Positions 12,701-21,425 of a stretch of DNA of 64,000 bases are shown one piece after another. Each line of letters starts with the position of its first letter. Position 1 is the stretch's first letter. The DNA is from Rhynchosporium graminicola (lineage: Eukaryota; Ascomycota; Leotiomycetes; Helotiales; Ploettnerulaceae): positions 62,001 through 126,000 of the forward strand of contig FJUW01000015.1 of the NCBI GenBank assembly GCA_900074885.1. The letters run 5' to 3'. The position numbers and the translations under genes were made by a program. The notes under the pieces are model-generated. The model saw nothing but the letters and a program-made list of their open reading frames with translations, did no database searches and had not been told where the DNA came from.

Positions 12701-14038
12701 GATTTCCTGTTGCTGAAAGAGTGACCCCCTTGCAGGGACCCATCCCACGCCTTTTTGAGATGTTGCGAGTGTCCAGTGAGACTGCTGCGCGTGATATTTC
12801 CAACGGCGGATATTCAGATAAGCTCCTCAATATGACACGAGCTACATCGGGATTCCTCGAAATGAAAGGCATCGTACAGCAGAGACTGATTTTGAAAGCG
12901 ACGACGTCTAGGCTGGATTGGTAATCAGCGATGGCGAAGATTGTATGGTTTCAGAGCGGTGTTCATCATTCACTTTCCACGATCAACCTACTTGGTTAGA
13001 TGTGGAAGTAAGCCACAAGATGTCACCCAACGGAAGACTTCTCATGCATTGTGCGCATTGAGAAACGTTTGAAGGTTATAAGCCACAATCCTACTATGGA
13101 AAACTATACTGTTTACATTCTTCTATCGCCACTTCGAATCTTCGCAACACTTTTCTCTTCGCTTTTTATCGTCAAGCCTCTGCAGTCTGTTGATAACATT
13201 CTAACAAACTCCTCCATGAAACATACGGCCTCTAGACTCCGCAGTACTTAGGACTCCCTGAAGCGGAGTCCCAAGAATGAGTGGTTGCGATAACCTAGAG
13301 CGATCCTCACTTTCTTTCTCTTTTAGTGCGTTATCTATTATTCCTGCGTGAATATGTACTTGAAGCAACCTTTTCGGCATGCAATTCGCTTAGATGGTTT
13401 GTTGCGCCCGAGTCTATGTTCTCTCATGCTGATTCTATCATTAGATGTTAGTCAACGTCGAGACGGCTGCTGATCGTAAAAGTGCAACAACTTTTTGGGG
13501 GGGGATGTTGAGGCTTCTCTTCTCCAAGAGAGCTAGCTGTTCGTGGTTGTCAAGCAATCCGCCTCATCTTCTGGTAGTTGTGGATATGTCCACCATTTGC
13601 ATCTCTACACCAAGTACAGCCATTGGGCGATTTGTAAAAGATATCATTATTCTCAAAAGCAAACAACACCCGTGGGGCTGCGAAAGCCAGATAGCTCTCC
13701 AGCCACAAATTTAATTTCACTTTTGCGGCATCCCACGATGGTGGCAAGACCAATGTCATAATTGCATCTATTTCTATGCCATTTGGACGGTGCGATTCAA
13801 ATCCCCCAATCCAGATGGTATATGCCGTGTTCTTTACCTAAAGGAAAACACCAGAACTCCATACTCCGTTCTTGTATGCACCCCCACTGGCCTGACTAAA
13901 ATACCTCAGCCCCCAACTTTCATGCTAGGCTGCGGATTGAATGTTGCCGTTTCCAAATATACACTTACGCAGCTTCACGGAGTCGTGCAAAGAAATGAAT
14001 TGCAAAATAAAAGTCCCCAAGGAACAACAACTCTGGGC

Positions 14039-15583
14039 CTAGGTCCCATGTAGTCTCCCCAACCGAGGACTCGTGATTTCACTTTCTCCTTCTTCATCAT
14101 CCACATCACCCCCCAGCATAGCCCTCTGTTCCTCGATTCTTACATTTCCACTTCTCCCACCCGTTTCGACGTCACCCCCTCCCCTCTCTCCAGCATTTCT
14201 CACATCAGCCTCACTTTGACCCGCCCCCTCCTTCATCGCCACAAAAACCGCGCTCCCAAGAATAAGTCCACTACCAGCCAGACTCCACCAGCCGGGACTC
14301 TGATTAAAAACCAGCTTGTCCAGCGCTAGTGCGAATAACATGTTGGTGTAGATCATGTTCGTAGCTCTGGCTCCGTTGCCTCTACCACCAGAAGCCAACC
14401 CTTTAGTCAGGAGGTACTGCATGATGAGTCCGCAAACGCCGAGGAAGATCAACATGCTCCATTGGCGGAGACCAGCGGGGAGGGCGAAATGTAGCGTGCT
14501 GGATAGGTGGAGAGGACGCGCGAGAGAGAGTGCGAGGGTGGAGATGATTGTGCAAAAGATGGAGAAGTAGTTTACAGAGAGGAGAGGGTGGGCGCGGTCG
14601 CCTATCCATCGGATGGAGGTAAATGCTCCTGCGGAGCCGAGGACGCCGATCATGGCTATGATTACTGCAGATAGTCGCTGAGAGGATGTTGGGATGGGTA
14701 AGGTTGCTGGGTCTGTAGGGTCTGGAGCGCTAGAGGTTGTGTTGGAAGATGCGTTGACTGTCCCATCGACGAGACTGGAGGAAGTGAAGAATGAGGTAGG
14801 GCGAGCGATTAGTACGACGCCGAGAAGGGAGACCAGAGATGCGTATTGAGCTGCTTTTGAAAAAGGCTCGCGAAGGAAGACGTAGCAACCATAGCTTGCA
14901 ACAGAGGGTGCAAGAAATGTTATGACAACCGCATCTGCAACCGGAAGATACTGCAATGAACTACAAAAAGTCAAAATCAGAACTCCTGAGTGAATGCTGC
15001 TGATTACAACTTACTAGTACATTCCAAATATTCCAAAGAATCCTGTTAGACTTCTCGCAACGAGCAATTTACGAATTCCTCTCGCGCCCAATGGAAAATC
15101 AGGGACTTTAGCCTTCCACATCCAAAGCGAGCAGAAAATAGCAGTAATCCCCTGTCTAGCAAACAGGATTTGGAAAGGATGCATGCCCTCTCCCTCAAGC
15201 TCAAGTAATCTTGTCGTTACGTTCATCAAAGCACCAAAGAGCTGAGAAATTGAAACGAGGAATAAGCCCTCGTTCTGAGCCCAGAAATTCCACAGGGATC
15301 CCCTCCACGTTCTCGGTAATGTTGAGTGATTCGGATAAGGAGATATACTACGAGCTCTTCCCATCGATGAGGTTGTGCTTATGGAAAGCCTTCTCATAGA
15401 ATCCGGTTCCAGTAATGAAGCATCTCCCTTCGCTGCATCAGGCGACAAGAAAGTTCGGTTCGTGCTGCCATTTAGAGCGGTGTCACCATTGGAGGGTATA
15501 TCTTGGGGTGGTTGGAGGTAATCGTTATGATGTTCGAATTTGTGTGAGGATGTCCATTCGGTTGGGGTGTGTTGGGGTGACAT
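14039..15583 (-). CDS. EamA-type (DMT superfamily) membrane transporter
   Basis: Two exons, 15583-15015 and 14960-14039, joined across a 54-nt intron (GTAAGT...TGTAG), give 496 residues. A polar N-terminal tail of about 100 residues is followed by roughly ten membrane helices arranged as two EamA/DUF6 repeats: the first includes FLVSISQLFGALMNVTTRLL and the second LSVNYFSIFCTIISTLALSL. The intron falls inside the helix after FFGIFGMYY, and the SLQYLPVADAVVITFLAPS motif right after it is typical of SLC35G-like fungal members. The family moves small metabolites or drugs across membranes; the substrate cannot be read from sequence. The C-terminal tail is acidic and cytosolic by prediction. The first ATG in frame, at 15583, was chosen; a GTG two codons upstream is not used by fungi as a normal start. 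Confidence 0.88.
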
Positions 15584-17052
15584 AATCACTGAGGATCCAT
15601 CACAGAGGGAGGCAAGCCTTGATCAACAAAGTTATATATATATATATATTTATGTAAACTGTAAATTCATGAGGGTAGCAGTGACAAGGAATTTCAAATG
15701 AGGAAAGAGATTTTGCAAATCGTGAGAAGGTAGTACTAATTATGTCAGCCTCGAAGATGGGGTGGCGGGGAGGTCTTCTGATGTACAATGAAGTATCTGC
15801 TGGCGCAATTTCTGTCCCATTCGACTAAGATGGAGCTTCTCATTGTCCATGAACTAGACCTGTCAAGCTAGAACAGTAGCACTCTGCTCCGACCAACAAA
15901 TGGACGGGGCGAGCAGGAGAGTGTGGGCCTCCGTCCTGCAAGACTAAGGTACGGAAGGGGGTAGGAGGTGGGGTCTCGCCCGCCGTTGGAAATCTCAAGG
16001 TAATGATTCCCAATGAGCAGCGTCGAATTCGCGAGTTGACCCCATGGTTTTCCATTTAGACATAGTGCTGGATGAGATCTAGACAGTGGTGAAAATCCTA
16101 TCACTGAGTAACGACTGGTCCCGTACAGATACAGCTTTTCCAGGATAGCAGATATCGATCTCTCTTCGGACCTTCAACGGCTTCAAAGGAAATGAACCAA
16201 CCATGAGAACTGTGAGAAGAAAGGAAAACGCGGTATGTAATAATGGAAGTCATCATCCTGGTGTACTACAAGTCAATAGTAGAGATTTCTGGATATCGGA
16301 GTGATGTTCCAATAGACTTATTTGGTGGGGCGCAGGCATGATGCGAGGGGGTAGTCGTCATTGGTGCGGGAACCCGTAAATAGAGCTACTGTACGAAGTA
16401 TAAGTGTAAGTAACTGTACAGCCGCTCTCGCTGTGTACGGAACCTGCTGTTGGTTTACTGCAGCTAGAGATGGTCAGGTTAGTGTCTGTCACTGCTTTGC
16501 GACATGTCAGGAAGGTCCTAGCAGAGAAAGTTGCATGAAAACGAGACCGACTATGCAAGTTCTCGTTGACAGTATCTTCTGATACGTAGTCCTAGGGGAG
16601 GTTCTTGCCATTTGAGGATCCCCATCTTCAATCAATATCATGAAACACTCTCACGACTGACTTGAGTGAAGTCCTGTCGGAATTTATGACTTACCTTGAG
16701 AGGTGAGCATCGTGGGTCACAAGGGGTTCTGGCTTCACTGAATACCATGTAGCTAAGTAGCTCAGCTTCTTCTCTACCAGTCACATGTCTCTGTGGCGAT
16801 CCTTTGTTTTTTTGCAAGTAGTTCTTCTGTAAGTAAAAGGGATCACTGGCTTCTTGCCGGGTATTCCCATTTCCATAGACGCCCCTGGAATGCTGCCAGA
16901 CCCTCAAAACGCCACCGAAATACATGCCCTTGGTCAGAAATCCACCATCTGACTCGATTGCGATCAAGAGCAGTCCTACATGAAGAAAAGAAATTCGTAA
17001 ATCAAGTGGAATCGAGTCGTTGCTCATTGCTCATCACATCAGAACCAGACCG
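15584..17052. other. Intergenic region upstream of the transporter
   Basis: No gene is supported. A TA dinucleotide run lies at about 15634-15652. A 129-codon minus frame with an ATG (17027-16638) begins only 26 bp after the TAF13 stop and shows no family features; it most likely lies in the TAF13 3' untranslated region. Confidence 0.4.
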
Positions 17053-17543
17053 TTATCTTCCTGTGATATTGTTCCTTCCACCAACATTTCGAGCATCAAA
17101 ATCATCATCATCTCCATCCCCGAGAGGTTCCTCTTCCAATGCCTTCACATTCGATTTCGTAATCTTGTCATCGTTCTGATCGAGCAACTTCCGAGCTTCC
17201 TCTATTTGTGTCTTCTTGTTAAACGTCTCGTTAATCTTGCCCAGATATTCAGGGTTCTTGCGACAGGCGAACTTGATGTCGTCGGGTTTGATTTTTTGAC
17301 GTCCTGAGAGTTGTGCGGATCGGTGGGCCTCGAAGCAGAGTTCGGTAATGAAGTCGGTAAGAAGTTCGTCAAGGACACGCTTGGTTGATTCGAGGGAATT
17401 GGGTGTGTCTCCGTGTGCGAAGAGGAAGTGTTGGACTGAATCTGGTGAGTAGGGACCACTAATTCTGAGGGTAATGACTTACGTTCCTGGTCAGCAAAAT
17501 TCTGCTGACCTCGGTTCTTGCCGACTCTTGCTCTTGGCTCCAT
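17053..17543 (-). CDS. taf13: TFIID subunit TAF13
   Basis: Two exons, 17543-17483 and 17435-17053, separated by a 47-nt intron (GTAAGT...ATTCAG), give 147 residues. The join produces FADQE followed by LQHFLFAHGDTPN, restoring the start of the TAF13 histone fold; the fold continues with VLDELLTDFITELC and SGRQKIKPDDIKFACRKNP (helix 3 and the Arg/Lys-rich loop). Residues about 20-100 form the fold; the tail is acidic, ending in a run of aspartates. TAF13 pairs with TAF11 in TFIID and helps regulate loading of TATA-binding protein onto promoters. The start MEPRARVGKNRG is the one usually seen in filamentous ascomycetes and begins close to the fold. The first exon is overlapped by an unusually long reading frame in another phase (see separate entry). 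Confidence 0.92.
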
Positions 17544-18103
17544 GTCTGCTGGTGAGATTCTGCTGGATTGTGGCCCAAATCAATGCGGAAGCTTTCTTGT
17601 GAAACGCAGGTTGTGATTGTGATGGTGTTGTTGATCGTGTAGGGTGGACTGTGCGAACCTTTGGGAGCAGCTGTTGTGAATTGACTGTATGGATCTTGCG
17701 GAAACAACGGAGCAGGTACACTTTGTGGCGAGCCTAGGGCGTCTAGGAGTGCGTGAATTCTGGCTTGGAATGGGTCTTCATGTGGCAATGTACCATCAGA
17801 CAGAAAGTCTGCAGGCGTCACTGTCTCCGTCTTTGTCTCTGCCTCTGAGGGATTGTCGAGCTGGTCGAGGTGGAGGTGCTGGTGCTTGTGCTTTGGTCGC
17901 AGGATGGCTCGAGCGCCTTCAAGTAGTTTAGTCACCCCGATCGAGGTACCATGCAGACCAGATTCATCTGGCAGACGTAGTTTGAACATTGCAACCAACG
18001 CTTCTATTGACACGCAAACGCAATTGCAACGCAGCGAGACGCAAAGATGGTATGAAAAGAACGCGACTCTCTTCTCTTTTCTCTTCAAAGCTTGGACCAT
18101 CAT
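17202..18103 (-). other. Long out-of-frame reading frame over the TAF13 leader and start
   Basis: An ATG-started frame runs from 18103 through 17459, 214 codons, and overlaps the TAF13 first exon in another phase. If the TAF13 intron is removed as in the main gene, this second frame does not stop but stays open to 17202, for a total of about 284 codons. The product would have no known domain; it contains His/Lys-rich and Thr/Ser-rich stretches (KHKHQHLHLDQL). It may be a long upstream reading frame in the TAF13 transcript, a separate overlapping gene, or chance. Absence of stops over more than 850 coding nucleotides is unusual at this base composition, which is why it is listed. Confidence 0.25.
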
Positions 18104-18679
18104 CCATCAGTTCACCCTCTTTTTCGCGCAGGCGCTAACACCTTTTAGACAGCTCTCTTCAATTTCCAGAGTGCACTCCTCGTGCTGCTGCTATTCATAT
18201 GTACGGCTGCCTACTGTCACCAACTTTTCCCGGCATTCATGGATAGGAAGAAGGACTCGTGCGTTCCCAGTTAGGATCGCTGACCATGGATGGCTAGGGC
18301 TGACATTGTACTAGGCCTGTCGTGGGGGTTGCCTGGAAATGCGCGAGGATTGGGGAACGGTTGAGTCCATACATAAGTGTATGCTGTGTGATATTCGCTG
18401 TATGGCTACCCTGGAGCGTAAGGAAGCTTATACTAATGCCCGCAGGTTCGTTTGTTCATTGGGGCGTAGGGCATGGGATTTTCAGGTTGGCGTTTAGGAG
18501 TACGATGGCGAAAGCATACGAGACCATGAACGTGGCTGGATCAGGAGCATATATGATATTACAATGGAAGGGAGTCCTAAGCTACGGCGATTCGCAAAAC
18601 CTATACCAATGGAGGCTTCAAAACCCTCGCTACTCCCTACCGAACGCCTTCGCTATTCAATACAAACAGATCAGCTCCA
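17544..18679. other. Leader and promoter region of TAF13
   Basis: Between the TAF13 start and the stop codon of the upstream coiled-coil gene. Its lower half is covered by the out-of-frame reading frame described separately. Plus-strand frames at 17853-18314 and 18322-18807 have no family resemblance and are not supported. Confidence 0.4.
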
Positions 18680-19519
18680 TTATTCGTGCAGACTTGTCCT
18701 TGCACTGTCACTCTCTCCCCATATATCTCTACTTTCCTGTTCTACTGCTTTCATTGCATTTGCGACTTCTTCAAGCTTCGCGACCACATCCAGTACCCCT
18801 TCATTAACTCTCTGGAAATACCGATCGTTGGCCTCCCTCCTCCTTCTAGCCAATAGAATATCTGCTTCGGTCTCCTCTTCGATCTTGCTACCCATAGAAT
18901 GTACTGTGCCTGTTGCAATACCACTACTGCCCGGTCTGCCACTTGCACTCGGCACAGTGCTTCCTGCAGTGTCTAAGCCACTCCTACCTTCACTTCCGAG
19001 TGCAATCCCCTTTGCCCCAACTGACTTACTGCCCTTGTCTGTACTTTCCATAGCCTCGTCAGCTTCACTTCTAGCCCAAGCTTGCGCCAATTCAATCTGC
19101 GCAGCTCTTAAACCCTCTAGAGCTTTGCTGTGCTCAGCTCCGAATACGTGTGTACCACTAACAGCATTCAGCTCTACCTCTTCGAGTGTAGTCTGCATTT
19201 CTGCCCAAAGCGCATCCGTTCTGTCTGCTTGTTTCTTGCCCTCAGATATCTGCTGCTGGCGGGGAAGCGCCGAGCGAGGTAACGCTGGAACAGAGGCTGC
19301 ATCTGAATTGCCATCGGGATTGGATCTTCCAGGCATACGCTGGGAGCGCTGGCTGATGAGGGGTGCTCGAGAGGGCTTCAGAGAGGAGGGGTTAGGAGGT
19401 TGAACTGCTGTAACGCCAGGAAGGGATACATGTGAGGCATTTTGCGAAGGAGGTCCAAGAAACAGCGTTGGTGGAGGTTCGCGCGACTGCTTGGTCTTCA
19501 ACTTCGGCGATTGTGACAT
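18680..19519 (-). CDS. Coiled-coil protein of unknown function
   Basis: A single-exon gene of 279 residues starting at an ATG (19519). I do not recognise a named family. The first 95 residues are disordered (Pro/Ser/Gln). Residues about 100-155 and 222-270 look like amphipathic helices or coiled coils: a segment beginning RTDALWAEMQTTLEEVEL and one beginning ARRRREANDRYFQRVNEG. Between them lies a Gly/Ser-rich linker. The helical blocks look conserved rather than random, and the pattern of two short coils joined by a flexible linker suggests a small scaffold or subunit of a larger complex; that is inference. It is divergent from ribosomal protein S23 with only 310 bp between the two start codons. 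Confidence 0.75.
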   Translation of the reverse strand: MSQSPKLKTKQSREPPPTLFLGPPSQNASHVSLPGVTAVQPPNPSSLKPSRAPLISQRSQRMPGRSNPDGNSDAASVPALPRSALPRQQQISEGKKQADRTDALWAEMQTTLEEVELNAVSGTHVFGAEHSKALEGLRAAQIELAQAWARSEADEAMESTDKGSKSVGAKGIALGSEGRSGLDTAGSTVPSASGRPGSSGIATGTVHSMGSKIEEETEADILLARRRREANDRYFQRVNEGVLDVVAKLEEVANAMKAVEQESRDIWGESDSARTSLHE

Positions 19520-19829
19520 AATTACATGGCAGATGTACTTAGAGACTTCCTACAATCAGGCCAATGGTCAATTGAGAGTATCATCGTCGTATGGCAGAGC
19601 TTAGTCGGAGGAAAGAAACGCCGGTCCGCAAAGACTAAACTCTCGCTTAGTGGCGCGTTCGCACACCACTTTGGACCATTCTCGAAAAGTCATCGCCTTT
19701 GGAACCGACGACAACCATCAATTCCAATACTAACCTCCCATCACCGCAATAAACCGGTAAGCCTTAACATCCCAGTATCCCACGTCTGCGAACCTCTGGC
19801 ATTCAATTCTGACACCTGCAACAGCAATC
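19520..19829. promoter_or_regulatory. Shared divergent promoter of the coiled-coil gene and S23
   Basis: Only 310 bp separate the two start codons, so both promoters and both leaders must fit here. The S23 side, about 19725-19829, is C/A-rich with TACTAAC and ACCTCCCATCACC elements close to the ATG. No clear TATA box is seen. Confidence 0.5.
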
Positions 19830-20404
19830 ATGGGTAAAGGAAAGCCTCGTGGTCTCAACGCCGCCCGCAAGCTCCACAACCACCGACGTGAGCAGAGATG
19901 GGCAGATATTTCATACAAGAAGCGTGCCCTCGGAACCGCATTCAAGTCCTCGCCTTTCGGAGGATCCTCCCACGCCAAGGGCATCGTTCTTGAGAAGGTT
20001 GGTGTTGAGGCCAAACAGCCCAACTCCGCTATCCGAAAGTGTGTCAGAGTCCAATTGATCAAGAACGGAAAGAAGGTCACTGCTTTCGGTACGTTTATGA
20101 CGATTTCCACGCATAAAGGGAAGGATTTGGGAGGCTGGAATGATATTGGCAGGGATGGTTGAGATAACGGATGTATCGGGGAAGGTCAAAAGATGGCAGA
20201 GAGCAAAGGCTGACTCAAAACGTAGTACCCAATGATGGTTGTCTCAACTTCGTCGACGAGAACGATGAGGTCCTCCTCGCTGGTTTCGGTTGTAAGGGAA
20301 AGGCAAAGGGAGATATTCCCGGTGTTCGATTCAAGGTCGTGAAGGTCTCTGGTGTTGGATTGTCTGCGCTGTGGAAGGAGAAGAAGGAGAAGCCCCGTTC
20401 GTAG
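19830..20404 (+). CDS. rps23: 40S ribosomal protein S23 (uS12)
   Basis: Exons 19830-20088 and 20226-20404, separated by a 137-nt intron (GTACGT...ACGTAG), give 145 residues, exactly the usual eukaryotic length. The protein starts [15 protein letters not shown] and contains the universally conserved decoding-centre loop [15 protein letters not shown]; the proline in this loop is the residue hydroxylated in yeasts and animals. The intron falls after VTAF, before VPNDGCLNF. uS12 sits at the decoding centre of the small ribosomal subunit and helps check codon-anticodon pairing. An AATAAA motif occurs near 20545, about 140 bp after the stop. Confidence 0.98.
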
Positions 20405-20559
20405 AGGAGCAGGTTTTTTCGGATTGGGTTTTGCGCAACAATGGGACAACATTGGGACTGGGGTGTTACTCTTTTGCAGGTTGCGAATGCATAGCTCGTC
20501 AAATGTCTGATTAAGATACGATGGGCAAGCATATGAAAGATGATAAATAAAATCATCAG

Positions 20560-20837
20560 TCAACGACCAGCACTTCGAATACCAAGGTTGTTGCGAAAAT
20601 ACGTGCCGGGCATTGTGATACGAAAGTGATGACCAGGAAGAAGATCGAATAAGTCATATTCTGCTGCGAAACCCTTCTGCCTGCCAAAGCTCTGCAGTTT
20701 CATTTCGTGCCAGGCTGCTTCGTTTTTCGGATATTTAATCACCAGCCATCGAATCAGATGCGCACACGCACGAAGACGAGTGTCTTTTGAGCTGGATGAG
20801 GACACTTCGAGGATTTGAATCCTCTTGAAGATCCCGA
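20560..20837 (-). CDS. Possible last exon of an unrecognised gene
   Basis: A frame on the minus strand opens at 20837 directly after a good acceptor (AATTCAG) and runs to a stop at 20560, encoding about 92 residues (GIFKRIQILEV..., then LRACAHLIRWLVIKYP). Composition looks coding: amphipathic, tryptophan- and aromatic-containing, no low complexity. No ATG starts this frame near its 5' end and I could not join a convincing upstream exon in 20838-21122. It may be a partial gene, a decayed gene, or chance. Its stop lies 155 bp past the S23 stop, converging on it. Confidence 0.3.
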
Positions 20838-21425
20838 CTGAATTGCACCGTATTTAATGGCAATTCCATACTGTCACCAGCGAGCTGAGAATCACGAAGT
20901 CGGGAATTCACGTCATAATTATCTCTTCTTGATTGTTTCTGCACAGCGTTGGTTTGGGAGCATTCTTTGATTGATGACACATGGTTGTTTTTGGGGCGCA
21001 GACCAACGAGGCGCCGTCCAGCGATTGTTTGGAGGTAGTAGAAGTCGGCGACAAAGGAGGAGGATGGTGATTGTGAATATTAGGACGCTGGGAGGGGTGC
21101 GTTGGTGATTTGAGATACACACATCAAGAAATCCCTATAGGTTTTCGTTACAGGACTCTCCCTTGTTCCTCACTTTAGCGTACATGAACTTGGCCAGCCC
21201 CTGTCCGAGTTCCATCCAAAATATTTGTTTGGTTGAACTCAAGATATCTTGGTATTTCATTACGGATCCTAAATAGCACCATAAATTTATTTGCTTGTCC
21301 CTGCGATGTGTCGATACCTATACTGAAAGTTTTAAGAGCAAAGGATCCAAATCATTCCAAGCACATGTAAAATTAGCAAGCCCTTTCCGAGAATACCCCA
21401 AGCTATCTGCACATACATCGTTACA
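20838..21425. other. Intergenic region
   Basis: No gene is supported. Minus-strand frames between 20908 and 21122 could hold the missing 5' part of the putative exon at 20560-20837, but I found no convincing splice join. The part near 21300-21425 should be the 3' untranslated region of the PNGase A gene. Confidence 0.35.

Larger units (their letters stand above)
8168..14038. other. Long gene-poor region rich in simple repeats
   Basis: Nothing here can be supported as a gene. The first 1.2 kb upstream of the TCP11-like start are dominated by purine-rich and tetranucleotide or pentanucleotide tracts, and long minus-strand frames there (for example 8477-9208) arise from the repeats themselves. 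From 9.8 to 14.0 kb there are only short frames (the longest with an ATG is 10552-11079 on the plus strand, 175 codons) without family resemblance. The region could hold regulatory sequence for the flanking genes or long non-coding transcripts. Confidence 0.4.

Noticed and set aside
16638..17027. Minus-strand frame of 129 codons right after TAF13
   Set aside because: Begins 26 bp after the TAF13 stop on the same strand, with no recognisable domain; most likely TAF13 3' untranslated region.
20800..20840. GGATTCAAATCC sequence resembling a tRNA B box
   Set aside because: It is a small palindrome (GAGGATTCAAATCCTC) without D-arm or acceptor-stem partners.
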